64,000 bases of DNA from Leeuwenhoekiella blandensis MED217. GTDB taxonomy: Bacteria > Bacteroidota > Bacteroidia > Flavobacteriales > Flavobacteriaceae. Of the stretch, positions 27,082-36,214 are shown one piece after another. The notes below the pieces were generated by a model. It was not told where the DNA came from. It did not search any database and saw only the letters and a program-made list of their open reading frames with translations. Position 1 is the first letter of the stretch, and each line of letters starts with the position of its first letter. Location of the stretch: the NCBI RefSeq assembly GCF_000152985.1, contig NZ_CH672395.1:3755823-3819822 (forward strand), in the 5' to 3' direction. Made by a program: the position numbers and the translations under genes.

Positions 27082-27873
27082 ATGAAAAGAGTATTTTCTA
27101 TTCTAGTTATCACAGCTGTAATCGCGTTAGGCAATCTTACAGCTCAAGCAAATACTGCACCTCTTATGACTGTTAACACAACAGCTATAGCAGCGGCAGT
27201 TCAAGAAGAAGCAGACGAGGCAGTAGCCGATGAGACTGAGTCTTTATCCTTTACACAAGAGTTAAAAAAGCGTTTTATAGAAGGTGGTCCTGGATTTATG
27301 GGTATCGTTCTTTTATGTCTTATTTTAGGTCTTGCAATTGCAATTGAGCGTATTATTTACCTAAACCTTGCAACTACTAACACATCTAAATTAGCACAAG
27401 ACGTAGAAGATGCTCTTAACAGTGGTGGTATCGAGGCTGCTAAAGAAGTTTGCCGTAACACCAGAGGTCCTGTTGCTTCTATCTACTATCAAGGTCTTGA
27501 CCGTGTAGACGAAGGTGTTGATGCTGCTGAAAAAGCTGTTGTAGCTTACGGTGGTGTTCAAATGGGTCTATTAGAGAAAAACGTTTCTTGGGTATCTTTA
27601 TTTATTGCACTTGCACCGATGCTTGGTTTCATGGGTACGGTAATTGGTATGATCCAGGCGTTTGATAAGATTGAAGCTGCAGGTGATATGCAACCTTCTC
27701 TTGTTGCGGGTGGTATTAAAGTAGCACTTTTAACAACAGTATTCGGTCTTATTGTTGCGATTATTCTTCAAATCTTCTATAACTATATCATCGCTAAGAT
27801 CGATAGTATCGTAAACGATATGGAAGATGCTTCTATCACTTTGATAGATATGCTTGTACGTTACAAGAAGTAA
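27082..27873 (+). CDS. exbB: ExbB/TolQ/MotA-type proton channel protein
   Basis: A 263-residue inner-membrane protein. An N-terminal hydrophobic segment (residues 1-23, possibly a cleaved signal) is followed by an acidic stretch, a first channel helix (FMGIVLLCLILGLAIAIERI, about 73-93), a cytoplasmic domain, and two closely spaced helices (VSWVSLFIALAPMLGFMGTV and LTTVFGLIVAIILQIFYNYI) with the conserved Gly-Thr-V-x-G-M-I-x-A-F motif. It makes the proton channel that energises TonB-dependent outer membrane transport. First gene of exbB-orf-exbD-exbD. Confidence 0.92.
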   Translation: MKRVFSILVITAVIALGNLTAQANTAPLMTVNTTAIAAAVQEEADEAVADETESLSFTQELKKRFIEGGPGFMGIVLLCLILGLAIAIERIIYLNLATTNTSKLAQDVEDALNSGGIEAAKEVCRNTRGPVASIYYQGLDRVDEGVDAAEKAVVAYGGVQMGLLEKNVSWVSLFIALAPMLGFMGTVIGMIQAFDKIEAAGDMQPSLVAGGIKVALLTTVFGLIVAIILQIFYNYIIAKIDSIVNDMEDASITLIDMLVRYKK

Positions 27874-27901
27874 TAATCCCTCATAAATACATAAACAGAT
27901 T

Positions 27902-28342
27902 ATGTTACATAAAATATTAAAAATTATTGCACTCATCCTGTCTGTTCTTGGAGCGATCTGGCTCGTGAGAATCATCCTTGCAGGTGATACCGCAATAACA
28001 GATTCAGCAGAATTACAAGATAGCTTGGTAACACCATTCATCTTGATCGCATATGCAACCATTGCAATAGCCATAGTATTCGTTTTAGTTTTCGTTCTTA
28101 AGAACTTATTCAGCAGCGGATCGTCTTTAAAAGGCACTTTAATAGGTCTTGGCGCGTTTCTTGCAGTAGTTGTCATATCATATGGTTTAGCTTCAGGAGA
28201 AGAAGTTCAGCTACGTGACGGTGAAGTACTTTCAGCAAGTGCAGTGCGCTGGGTAGAAGCAGGTATTTATGCGTTCTATATCTTGGCGATTGTTGCAATT
28301 GGTGCGATGGTATTTTCAGGTGTTAAGAAATTAGCTAAATAA
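27902..28342 (+). CDS. Small membrane protein of the ExbB-ExbD operon
   Basis: A 146-residue protein with four predicted transmembrane helices (about 5-25, 46-68, 77-98, 118-138) and a short soluble loop ASGEEVQLRDGEVLSASAVR between the last two. No catalytic motif. A protein of this sort regularly sits between exbB and the two exbD genes in Flavobacteria, so it probably assists the channel or its assembly; that is inference from neighbourhood. 28 bp after exbB and 9 bp before exbD. Confidence 0.78.
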   Translation: MLHKILKIIALILSVLGAIWLVRIILAGDTAITDSAELQDSLVTPFILIAYATIAIAIVFVLVFVLKNLFSSGSSLKGTLIGLGAFLAVVVISYGLASGEEVQLRDGEVLSASAVRWVEAGIYAFYILAIVAIGAMVFSGVKKLAK

Positions 28343-28351
28343 AAAACTATT

Positions 28352-28957
28352 ATGGCAAAAAGATCAGCTCCAGAAGTGAATGCAGGTTCGATGGCAGACA
28401 TTGCCTTCTTACTCCTCATTTTCTTCCTGGTAACCACAACAATTGAAACCGACAGCGGTATTAGCCGTAAATTACCACCAGAGATGGATGAGAATCAACC
28501 ACCTCCACCGGTAATTAAAGAGCGTAACCTATTTACAGTAATTGTAAACAGTAATGATGAATTACTTGTTGAAGATGAAGTAATGGAGCTTAAAGACTTG
28601 AGAGCTGCTGCGATTGAGTTCTTGGACAATGGTGCAGAAAACTGTTCTTATTGTCAAGGAGCAAAAGATCCTAATTCATCTGTAAATCCTACTAAGGCAG
28701 TTATTTCTTTGGTAAACAACAGAGGAACATCTTACAAGCGTTACATCGCCGTTCAAAACGAACTTGTTGCAGCGTATAACGAATTACGTAATCGTGTTGC
28801 TCAACAGCGTTTTGGCGAATCTTTCATTGAGATGGAAAACCGCTACAACGACGCCAGAACTTCTGATGCGAATAAAGAGAAACTTAAGCCAAAACTTGAG
28901 GAAATTAGAGATCTTTATCCAGAGAAATTATCTGAAGCAGAGCCTAAGAAGAGTTAA
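28352..28957 (+). CDS. exbD: ExbD/TolR-type biopolymer transport protein (first copy)
   Basis: A 201-residue ExbD. The single transmembrane helix contains the proton-carrying Asp in GSMADIAFLLLIFFLVTTTI (about residues 11-30), followed by a periplasmic domain. Compared with the usual ~140 residues it has an insertion of about 30 residues with two cysteines (NCSYCQGAKDP, about residues 96-106) and a charged helical tail ending near residue 201. It pairs with ExbB and TonB to energise outer membrane receptors. Confidence 0.9.
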   Translation: MAKRSAPEVNAGSMADIAFLLLIFFLVTTTIETDSGISRKLPPEMDENQPPPPVIKERNLFTVIVNSNDELLVEDEVMELKDLRAAAIEFLDNGAENCSYCQGAKDPNSSVNPTKAVISLVNNRGTSYKRYIAVQNELVAAYNELRNRVAQQRFGESFIEMENRYNDARTSDANKEKLKPKLEEIRDLYPEKLSEAEPKKS

Positions 28958-28978
28958 CAACATTTAATACAACAATTT

Positions 28979-29461
28979 ATGTCTAAGTTTAATAAGAAAA
29001 AAAGTGGTGATTTACCAGCTATTTCTACAGCATCGCTGCCGGATATAGTTTTCATGTTACTTTTCTTCTTTATGGTTGCGACTGTAATGAGAGAAAACAC
29101 ATTGATGGTAAAAAACAATTTACCTACTGCAAATCAAATTGAGAAACTTGACAAAAAAGACCTTGTAATGTACATCTATGCAGGTGAGCCTGTAGATCGC
29201 TTTCAAGGTACTTACGGGACTTCTGCTAAAATTCAGTTGAATGATAAATTTGCAGATGTTTCTGAAATTCAAGACTTTATTTATCAAGAGCGTGCAAGCA
29301 AGCGGGAGGAACTTGTTCCTTTCTTAACTACAGCGCTTAAAGTAGATGGAGATAGTAAAATGGGACTTATTTCTGATATCAAACAGGAATTACGTACCGC
29401 AAATGCTTTGAAAATTAATTATGTTACCAAGTCTGGTAACGCAGTTGAAAACAACAATTAA
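28979..29461 (+). CDS. exbD: ExbD/TolR-type biopolymer transport protein (second copy)
   Basis: A 160-residue second ExbD. The helix SLPDIVFMLLFFFMVATVMR (about residues 19-38) keeps the channel Asp. The periplasmic domain ends KQELRTANALKINYVTKSGN, a standard TolR-like fold end. It starts 21 bp after the first exbD and is followed by a terminator. The two copies are strongly diverged, suggesting that a heteromeric ExbD pair forms with ExbB. Confidence 0.92.
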   Translation: MSKFNKKKSGDLPAISTASLPDIVFMLLFFFMVATVMRENTLMVKNNLPTANQIEKLDKKDLVMYIYAGEPVDRFQGTYGTSAKIQLNDKFADVSEIQDFIYQERASKREELVPFLTTALKVDGDSKMGLISDIKQELRTANALKINYVTKSGNAVENNN

Positions 29462-29500
29462 TACTCTTTAGAGTTAATTGCATATCTCTTAAAATTTAAG

Positions 29501-29532
29501 AAAACGTCCTGAGCATTTCAGGGCGTTTTTTT
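29501..29532 (+). terminator. Intrinsic terminator of the exbB-exbD operon
   Basis: AAAACGTCCTGA pairs with TCAGGGCGTTTT (one G-T wobble) around GCATT and is followed by more T residues. 39 bp after the second exbD stop. Confidence 0.92.
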
Positions 29533-29563
29533 GTTACTTTAAATCAAAATCCACTGCTCTTAG

Positions 29564-30274
29564 ATGAAGCGTATCCTTCTCGTCATATTCGTACTCTTCG
29601 GTTTTTCTGAATTTGCCCAAGCGCAAGATTCTTTAGTAACCACCATAGACACGACTTCCTTATATTCTAAATACAGAGAAGATCAATTTTACCTTGGGCT
29701 TACCTTTAATCTCTTAACCAATAAGCCAGAAGGGATGGAACAAAACGGCTTTAGTGGAGGTCTACAGTTTGGCTATATACGTGATATGCCCATCAATAAA
29801 CAGCGTAACTGGGCGATTGGTCTTGGTGCAGGTATTTCTATGAACACCTATAACCAAAATTTATTCGTTGGAGAAACGCCTTCTGAAGAAAGCATTTTTC
29901 AAGTCATAGAAAATCAAACCAATTACAATAAAAACTGGTTTACCACCTATTTAGTCGAAGCACCGCTACAGCTACGCTGGCGCACTTCTACGGCAACCAC
30001 ATACAAGTTTTGGAGGATTTATACCGGAGTTCAGTTAGGATACATGTATGCCTATAAATTTTACTTTGAGCAACCTAACAATCAAGTGACTCAAACAGAC
30101 GTTCCGGAATTCGATCGTTTTAGAATGGGACTTACTTTTTCTTTTGGGTATGATACGTTCAATTTCTATTTCTACTACAATATCAATCCTATGTTTAATG
30201 ATTCGGCTCAGATTAACGGAAGTCCGATAGAGTTGAACAGTCTCAAGCTAGGCTTGATGTTTTACATTTTGTAG
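29564..30274 (+). CDS. Outer membrane beta-barrel protein (PorT-like)
   Basis: A 236-residue exported protein with a signal peptide ending in FAQAQ (about residue 20). The rest alternates short amphipathic strands rich in Tyr/Phe/Gly (GFSGGLQFGYIRDM, WAIGLGAGISMNTYNQN, GLTFSFGYDTFNFYFYYN) and ends in LGLMFYIL, a C-terminal strand typical of beta-barrels. It belongs with the PorT/OmpW-like small barrels of Bacteroidota. Specific function is unknown. Its 3' end overlaps the convergent PAP2-like gene by 13 bp. Confidence 0.8.
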   Translation: MKRILLVIFVLFGFSEFAQAQDSLVTTIDTTSLYSKYREDQFYLGLTFNLLTNKPEGMEQNGFSGGLQFGYIRDMPINKQRNWAIGLGAGISMNTYNQNLFVGETPSEESIFQVIENQTNYNKNWFTTYLVEAPLQLRWRTSTATTYKFWRIYTGVQLGYMYAYKFYFEQPNNQVTQTDVPEFDRFRMGLTFSFGYDTFNFYFYYNINPMFNDSAQINGSPIELNSLKLGLMFYIL

Positions 30275-30870
30275 AAATAAAACACGAGCAGTTGCGGCAA
30301 ACCGCCTACCAAAACCCCAACTATCAACTCTGTCATAGTATGCGCCTTTAGCTCCAATCTGGAAGCAGCAGTTAAACCGATCGCAATTACCAGTGCCCCA
30401 ATGATCATCAAGTAGTTTGCATTATAGATCATACTCAAGGCCATTACAAAAAACAGCACACCGGCAATGCCCACCATATGCAAACTGGTCTTGAAGTTCA
30501 ATAAACTTAAAATAAAGGCTGTAGCGGCAGTAATAAGAATCCCCAAGAAGAATATATAAAGTTCCGGAAATTCGTAGCCATTGATAATGATACGCACAAT
30601 GAGCAGCAGCAAACCTATTTGTACAAGAAGTGGGATACGACGCTCTTTCACTTCTTTTAAATGCACAGAACTCACCAGTTTTACACTTTCTAGTAAAAAG
30701 TAGAACAATACCGGCACAACGATCGTAAGTATGCTTATCGCAAATAATTTAGCATACATAAAAGATGGTGGTACAAACTTAGGCGTAACCGAAAAATAGA
30801 TAACCACACCAAGCAACGGCATAAAAAGCGGATGCATTAGGACTGAAAAAAAGCGTAAAAAATACTTCAT
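30262..30870 (-). CDS. PAP2-like integral membrane protein
   Basis: A 202-residue membrane protein with six to seven helices. The C-terminal segment SRLELKAHTMTELIVGVLVG contains an Arg/His arrangement like the last part of the PAP2 phosphatase motif (S-R-x5-H), but the preceding KxxxxxxRP and PSGH motifs are not recognisable, so phosphatase activity is doubtful. Its start codon shares the ATTAATG junction with the rpoN stop, so it is coupled to rpoN. Confidence 0.72.
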   Translation of the reverse strand: MKYFLRFFSVLMHPLFMPLLGVVIYFSVTPKFVPPSFMYAKLFAISILTIVVPVLFYFLLESVKLVSSVHLKEVKERRIPLLVQIGLLLLIVRIIINGYEFPELYIFFLGILITAATAFILSLLNFKTSLHMVGIAGVLFFVMALSMIYNANYLMIIGALVIAIGLTAASRLELKAHTMTELIVGVLVGGLPQLLVFYFYKM

Positions 30871-32324
30871 TAAATCTCTTTTCTTAGTCTGGCAACAGGA
30901 ACATCTAACTGCTCCCGATATTTAGCAACCGTTCGTCGTGCAATAGGATATCCTTTTTCCTTCAAGATTTTCGCCAACTTATCATCGGTAAGCGGCTTAC
31001 GCTTATCTTCTTCTTGTATTGTGATCTCTAAAATCTTTTTGATCTCACGCGTTGAAACCTCCTCACCCTGATCGTTAGTCATGCTCTCACTAAAAAATTC
31101 TTTGATCAACTTTGTTCCGTAAGGGGTGTCTACATATTTACTATTGGCCACACGAGAAACAGTAGAAACATCCATCTCGATCTCATCGGCAATATCTTTT
31201 AGGATCATCGGGCGTAAATTGCGTTCATCGCCGGTAAGAAAATATTCCTTTTGATACTCCATAATGGCGCTCATAGTCACAAAAAGTGTCTGTTGGCGCT
31301 GTCTGATGGCTTCAATGAACCATTTTGCAGCATCTAACTTTTGCTTAATAAACATTACCGCGTCTTTTTGCGCCTTACTCTTTTCTTTAGCAGCTTTGTA
31401 TCCTTTGAGCATATTAGTATACTCCCGAGAAACATGCATTTCTGGTGCATTACGACCATTCAAGGTAAGCTCTAATTCACCATCCCGAATATTGATCGTA
31501 AAATCAGGAATCACATGCTCTACCACTTTTGTATTTCCGGCGTAAGAACCGCCTGGTTTTGGATTGAGATGTTCAATTTCATCAATCGCATCTCTCAATT
31601 GATCTTCAGTAATATCAAATTTTGAAAGTAAGCGTGAGTAATGCTTTTTACTAAAATGATCAAAGGCATCAGTCAAAATATCTTTGGCCAGCGCAACAGC
31701 TTCGGTCTCTTCTTTGCGTTTTAACTGAATCAATAAACATTCTTCAAGACTACGCGCCCCCACTCCTGCGGGATCGAGATTCTGCACGATCTTCAAGATC
31801 TTTTCGAGATCCTCTTCCGTAGTATAAATATTCTGTGTAAAGGCAAGGTCATCCATGAGATCGACAAGTTCACGCCTTAAATACCCACTCTCGTCTACGC
31901 TCCCTATCAAAAATTCTGCAATTTGCATTTGCTCCTCATTGAGTCGGTAGGTATGCAACTGACTCATCAAATGCTGTGTAAACGAAGTTCCCGATGCATA
32001 AGGCACTTGCCGCTCTTCATCATCTGCGCTATAATTATTGCTGTTTAAACGATAACTGGGGATCTCATCATCAGACAGGTAATCATCAACATCGATCTCG
32101 GTCTCGATTTTTTCAGAATCATAGTCCTCATCGCTGCTGTTATCAAACTCCTCAAATTCATCTTTAGCATTCTCTTTCCCGCTGTCGAGCGCAGGATTTT
32201 CTTCAAGCTCTTGCTTTACGCGTTGCTCAAAAGCCTGCGTAGGCAATTGTATTAGCTTCATCAGCTGTATTTGCTGAGGCGAAAGCTTTTGTGAAAGTTT
32301 AAATTTGAGTTGTTGTTTTAGCAT
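30870..32324 (-). CDS. rpoN: RNA polymerase sigma-54 factor
   Basis: A 484-residue RpoN. Region I is MLKQQLKFKLSQKLSPQQIQ (Gln-rich activator-interacting part); the middle acidic region follows; the core-binding domain holds LNPKPGGSYAG; the HTH is at about 375-395 (MDVSTVSRVANSKYVDTPYG), and the RpoN box is ARRTVAKYRE near the C-terminus. An upstream in-frame ATG would add 14 non-conserved hydrophobic residues; the start at 32324 gives the canonical N-terminus. It directs transcription from -24/-12 promoters with enhancer-binding ATPases. Followed by the PAP2-like gene with overlapping stop and start. Confidence 0.96.
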   Translation of the reverse strand: MLKQQLKFKLSQKLSPQQIQLMKLIQLPTQAFEQRVKQELEENPALDSGKENAKDEFEEFDNSSDEDYDSEKIETEIDVDDYLSDDEIPSYRLNSNNYSADDEERQVPYASGTSFTQHLMSQLHTYRLNEEQMQIAEFLIGSVDESGYLRRELVDLMDDLAFTQNIYTTEEDLEKILKIVQNLDPAGVGARSLEECLLIQLKRKEETEAVALAKDILTDAFDHFSKKHYSRLLSKFDITEDQLRDAIDEIEHLNPKPGGSYAGNTKVVEHVIPDFTINIRDGELELTLNGRNAPEMHVSREYTNMLKGYKAAKEKSKAQKDAVMFIKQKLDAAKWFIEAIRQRQQTLFVTMSAIMEYQKEYFLTGDERNLRPMILKDIADEIEMDVSTVSRVANSKYVDTPYGTKLIKEFFSESMTNDQGEEVSTREIKKILEITIQEEDKRKPLTDDKLAKILKEKGYPIARRTVAKYREQLDVPVARLRKEI

Positions 32325-32471
32325 AAAGAGTATAACATCGGTTATTACAAAAATAAAAAAATGCATCTACCGATGCATCAGAATGTTTTGTTAACAGAAA
32401 TCAGGCTTAATTTTTGCTTGTATATAGCCTAGGTTTAAATCAACACCTGTCAAATAAGGCCTTAACCCACA

Positions 32472-33107
32472 TTAAGGAATAAAAATATTATTCTTGATCG
32501 CATAGATCACGAGGCCGGTACGGTTTTTTAAACCCAGTTTTTGAAATACAGCTTCGCGATAACCTTCGACAGTTTTTGGACTTAAAAACATTTTTTCTGC
32601 AATTTGTTTGTAGGTCATTTCGGTACAAGCGTGCTTTATAAATTCGATCTCGCGCTCTTTTAGTACAATTTCCTCTTCGGTTTTACTTTCAGTTTTATTT
32701 ACAATACGTTCTACTGTATTGGTATAATAAAAGCCTTGCGTCATCACTTCATTTAACGCCAGCTCGAGAATATTCTTTCGGGTATCTTTAAGCAAATAAC
32801 CCTTGGCTCCGGCGCGAATCATTTGCAGTACGACACCTTCTTCTTCCTCAATAGATAGTGCCAAAACTTTAATCTCAGGATAATGTTTTTGTAAAAAAGT
32901 AGTCGCTTCTATACCTCCCATAACCGGCATCTTAACATCCATAAGCACGATGTCTGGACGATTATCTGGGTTAGCCTCTACAAAGTTTATAAACTCTTGC
33001 CCGTTTTGCGCAACATTGACCACTTCAAAATTTGAAAATTGACGCACCAATCCTGCGATAGCTTCAGAAAGCAAGGTATGATCATCTACAATAGCTACTT
33101 TATACAT
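32472..33107 (-). CDS. NarL/LuxR-family response regulator
   Basis: A 211-residue two-domain regulator. Receiver: acidic pair in VAIVDDHTLLSEA (about 5-17), phospho-acceptor Asp in DIVLMDVKMPVMGG (about 52-65), Thr/Ser ALS and Lys in GYLLKDT. Output: a LuxR HTH (about 147-205) with LKEREIEFIKHACTEMTYKQ and IAEKMFLSPKTVEGYREAVF. Its start lies 3 bp after the kinase stop, so the two form one unit. It should bind DNA when phosphorylated; targets unknown. Confidence 0.95.
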   Translation of the reverse strand: MYKVAIVDDHTLLSEAIAGLVRQFSNFEVVNVAQNGQEFINFVEANPDNRPDIVLMDVKMPVMGGIEATTFLQKHYPEIKVLALSIEEEEGVVLQMIRAGAKGYLLKDTRKNILELALNEVMTQGFYYTNTVERIVNKTESKTEEEIVLKEREIEFIKHACTEMTYKQIAEKMFLSPKTVEGYREAVFQKLGLKNRTGLVIYAIKNNIFIP

Positions 33108-33110
33108 AAT

Positions 33111-33869
33111 TTAATCTAATGGATAATTTAATTTTAACTGTGTTCCCGCTCCTTCTATCGAACTGATTCTCGCATGTGCTCCGATCAATTCTGCTCGTTT
33201 ATCAATGTTACTCAAGCCAATTCCTTTTTGCAACAAACGCTCTGAATCAAAGCCTATTCCGTCGTCGAGAGCTGTAACCTCTAGCGCATCTGCTTTAAAA
33301 TGAACGCGTATTTGCAATGTAGAAGCCTTAGAATGTTTCATCGTATTGCTCATAAATTCCTGTACAATTCTAAACAATACAATTTCAACTTTCGGGTTGA
33401 TGGCAACAGGATCACCGATGACATCATAATCTGCCGAAAGAAATTTTAAGCGGTTAAAGCGAGCCACTTCGTTTTCTAAGGACTTTAGAAGCGACTGACC
33501 GTTAATCGCTTCCGGGTTGATTGATTTTGACAACGCCCTGAGCTCATTTAAGCCCGTTCCTATCGTTTCTGCAACTTCAAGCATTTCTTCCCCACCTTCT
33601 ACATTTTGTGCTTTAATTTTGGCTAATGTGAGCAACTGACCAATATTATCGTGCAATTCCCAACTGATATTACGCAAAGTTTCTTCACGTATCTCTATTT
33701 GGGTTTCCGCAATGGCGCGTTCGTAGCGTTTTTCGGCTTCAATTTGCTCGCGCAGCAAACTGTTTTTACGCTTCATAAATACTGAAAACAGGACAAAAAT
33801 GATCACCGCCAGTAAAAACAACACCAATAAGACCACTAGAATGACTAAAAGCTGCGTATCCTGATCCAT
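33111..33869 (-). CDS. Sensor histidine kinase of the HisKA_3 (NarX/LiaS-like) type without a sensor domain
   Basis: A 252-residue kinase. One N-terminal helix (about 8-31), a charged coiled coil (about 33-62), the dimerisation/phosphoacceptor H box NISWELHDNIGQLLTLAKIK (His at about 73), then the ATP-binding domain with VQEFMSNTMKHSKA (N box), ALDDGIGFD (G1) and KGIGLSNIDKRAELIG (G2). There is no periplasmic or cytoplasmic sensory domain. It lies 2 bp after a seven-helix protein and 3 bp before the response regulator, so sensing may be delegated to the upstream membrane proteins. Confidence 0.93.
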   Translation of the reverse strand: MDQDTQLLVILVVLLVLFLLAVIIFVLFSVFMKRKNSLLREQIEAEKRYERAIAETQIEIREETLRNISWELHDNIGQLLTLAKIKAQNVEGGEEMLEVAETIGTGLNELRALSKSINPEAINGQSLLKSLENEVARFNRLKFLSADYDVIGDPVAINPKVEIVLFRIVQEFMSNTMKHSKASTLQIRVHFKADALEVTALDDGIGFDSERLLQKGIGLSNIDKRAELIGAHARISSIEGAGTQLKLNYPLD

Positions 33870-33871
33870 AG

Positions 33872-34591
33872 TTATTGCATTAAATAGTTTGAAGATTTAG
33901 CTCTATAAAAACCGTAAGCAAAAATTAAATAAGAAATACAATAAGCCCAAAAGCTAGCATCTCTTATGATTTTATAAAATGCATTAAGACTGTCTGAAGC
34001 ATCTGTTATTTTATACCAACCTACATATATAGCCACAGAAGCAGGGAGTTGAACAACCGTACTTATCACAAGACCAACACTTATATAAATCAAAACATGG
34101 TCTTGTATTTTGCTCAAATCTGCGCTATTTATTGTTTCAACCAAATATAAAAGAACAACCACAAGCAGAAGCATATCACCGGTTACTGCTGAAAATAGCG
34201 GTTTTTGATAAAGAAAATTACTTGTTGCTACAAAATAGATATACGTCAAAAGCCACACAGCATAAAAAGCGACCACTGTATTTTTGAATGAACGTTTATT
34301 CAAGTATTTGAAATACATCCAAAAGAGTGCTGAAAAATAAATCAAGTATCTCAGGTTGTAAAATGCGGTATTTCTCTCGGCAAGATTAGCAACCAAAACA
34401 AAAGCAGCCACTACCTCATTCAAGAAGTTATATCCCAAAAAAAGAATAAAAACGACGATTGGTGTTTTAGAGAACTTTTTCCAATAGCACAACCCAACTA
34501 CAAACGAAAGCAGCTCGAGTGCAGTCATGGTCATCGTGGATGGATTGCTCAAAATGAACTCTAAACGTTCCTGTGATATTTCTAAATCCAA
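33872..34591 (-). CDS. Seven-helix membrane protein, paralogue 3 of a tandem triplet
   Basis: A 239-residue polytopic protein with about seven transmembrane helices and a short N-terminal stretch (ERLEFILSNPSTM) before the first helix. It shares VVFILFLGYNFLNE in helix 2, YVGWYKI after helix 6, and a C-terminal YLIFAYGFYRAK with the next two genes. I recognise no catalytic motif and no named family. It is 2 bp upstream of the kinase, so co-translation with the kinase is likely. Role as membrane sensor or partner of the kinase is inference. Confidence 0.82.
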   Translation of the reverse strand: MDLEISQERLEFILSNPSTMTMTALELLSFVVGLCYWKKFSKTPIVVFILFLGYNFLNEVVAAFVLVANLAERNTAFYNLRYLIYFSALFWMYFKYLNKRSFKNTVVAFYAVWLLTYIYFVATSNFLYQKPLFSAVTGDMLLLVVVLLYLVETINSADLSKIQDHVLIYISVGLVISTVVQLPASVAIYVGWYKITDASDSLNAFYKIIRDASFWAYCISYLIFAYGFYRAKSSNYLMQ

Positions 34592-34629
34592 TCTTCTCTA
34601 ATTCTTAAATCCTAAATTAATTATTTGAC

Positions 34630-35364
34630 CTACTGTGTTAAACTCATACTTGGTGCTTTTGCTCTATAGAAACCATAAGCAAAAATGAAATACATTAAAG
34701 CCCCAGCAAAAGTGCCCACATTTCTTAAAATCTGATAAAATTCCATTCTCGGTCCCGTATCCTTCCCTATTTTCTCCCACCCCACAAATGATGTAACTGA
34801 AGTTGGAATACTAATTACCAAATAAACCAAAAGCCCTAAGCCTAGATAAATAATCATGTTGTCTTGCAGCTTTGAAATAGTTGAAGCATTAATGACTTCT
34901 ATAAAAACAAATAAAACACTGATCATCGTAAGAAAATCACCGAGAACCGTTGAGAACAATGCATATTCTAAAACTAGATTTTTGATAAATAACTGATACA
35001 CAAAGCTTAGCGACCAAACACTATAAAAGAGAACAACGGCAAGTTTCAGCCTTTTTCGTATTAGGTATTTATAAAAAATGTAAAAATGAACACTAAAGTA
35101 AATGACTTGATGCACATTATAAAAAATGGTATTGTTATTACTCAAGCCACTAACGTAATAGGCTAAAGCAGCCATTTCGTTAAAGAAATTATATCCTAGA
35201 AATAGAATAAACCACCTTATAGGCGTTTGTTTAAACTTATTCCAATAAATCAATCCGAAAACGAAACTCAGCAATTCAGCAAAATCAGAAATCATTATTC
35301 CTGGATTTGTAACAAAGTACCCAATACGGTCTTGCCAATCAGCTATAATCAATAGTTCATTCAA
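34630..35364 (-). CDS. Seven-helix membrane protein, paralogue 2 of a tandem triplet
   Basis: A 244-residue polytopic protein with the same plan as its neighbours: WQDRIGYFVTNPGIM before helix 1, ELLSFVFGLIYWNKFKQTPI, then FILFLGYNFFNEMAA in helix 2, FVGWEKIGKDTG before the last helix, and MYFIFAYGFYRAK at the C-terminus. No known domain recognised. 38 bp upstream of paralogue 3. The divergence between copies, concentrated in the loops and in helices 3-5, suggests that they sense different things or assemble as a hetero-oligomer. Confidence 0.82.
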   Translation of the reverse strand: MNELLIIADWQDRIGYFVTNPGIMISDFAELLSFVFGLIYWNKFKQTPIRWFILFLGYNFFNEMAALAYYVSGLSNNNTIFYNVHQVIYFSVHFYIFYKYLIRKRLKLAVVLFYSVWSLSFVYQLFIKNLVLEYALFSTVLGDFLTMISVLFVFIEVINASTISKLQDNMIIYLGLGLLVYLVISIPTSVTSFVGWEKIGKDTGPRMEFYQILRNVGTFAGALMYFIFAYGFYRAKAPSMSLTQ

Positions 35365-35424
35365 TCCTTTTAATTCTTTGATATTTTGCTAAAAATCAAT
35401 CTTAACACTTTAGGCTCTTATAAA

Positions 35425-36189
35425 TTAAGGACCCTTAGAACGATAAAACCCAAACATAAAAACGAAATACATTATGCAGGAAGCTACAAAGCTTACTTGC
35501 TTTATGGTATTAAAAAAGTCATTCCTAGAATCTGAATATTCTGTTATTTGCGCCCAACCTACGTGTATCGTAATCAGGACAGGAAGTTGCACCACAGCTT
35601 CTAAAAGCAAACCCAAACTGAGATAGGTAAAAAAATCATTTTGTATCCCTCTGACAGATCGCTGACTGATACTTTCTACAAAATAAAAAAGTATAATTCC
35701 CATTAGAAAAAAGCCTCCTAACACTCCAGGTACTAAAGCAAACTGAATCCAAAAATTAGAGACAGAAAGCCAGTAAACGTAAACGAACAACCAGATAACC
35801 GATAGTCCTATTATCGCCTTTCTAAACTTTGATCTTTCAAGTTTATTATAATAGAGACTAAATAACAGACCGAAATAAATTAGATAACGAAAATTGTAAA
35901 AAATCATGTTTGAATCGGCTACCCACTCCAATACATAGAAAACCGCCGCGGCCATTTCATTAAAAAAATTATAGCCTAGAAACAAAATAAACCATTTTAC
36001 AGTTGAATTTTTGAATTTCCCCCAATAGATCAGCCCAACTGCAAAAGCAATTAACTCCAATGAATTCATAATCCAAAGCATTGGATTATCTAAAATAATA
36101 GACAGCTTTCTTTCTGAAACGGTCTGAGCGATTGCTATAATCAAAAACGATGATTTCAAGTTTTGAAAAACTAATTTGTTTGGCTGCAC
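35425..36189 (-). CDS. Seven-helix membrane protein, paralogue 1 of a tandem triplet
   Basis: A 254-residue polytopic protein. Shared landmarks: ILDNPMLWIMNSLELIAFAV, then FILFLGYNFFNEMAAA in helix 2, HVGWAQITEYSDS before the last helix, and MYFVFMFGFYRSK at the end. The N-terminus is about 15 residues longer than in the other two; an internal start would bring it to the common length, so the exact start is uncertain. It is 60 bp upstream of paralogue 2 and 25 bp downstream of a lipoprotein gene. Confidence 0.8.
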   Translation of the reverse strand: MQPNKLVFQNLKSSFLIIAIAQTVSERKLSIILDNPMLWIMNSLELIAFAVGLIYWGKFKNSTVKWFILFLGYNFFNEMAAAVFYVLEWVADSNMIFYNFRYLIYFGLLFSLYYNKLERSKFRKAIIGLSVIWLFVYVYWLSVSNFWIQFALVPGVLGGFFLMGIILFYFVESISQRSVRGIQNDFFTYLSLGLLLEAVVQLPVLITIHVGWAQITEYSDSRNDFFNTIKQVSFVASCIMYFVFMFGFYRSKGP

Positions 36190-36214
36190 AAAAGAAGCCT
36201 GAACTTAATCTATA

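Noticed and set aside
30262-30870. Active PAP2 phosphatase
   Set aside because: Only the last motif is loosely recognisable; the other two catalytic motifs are missing, so it was called PAP2-like.
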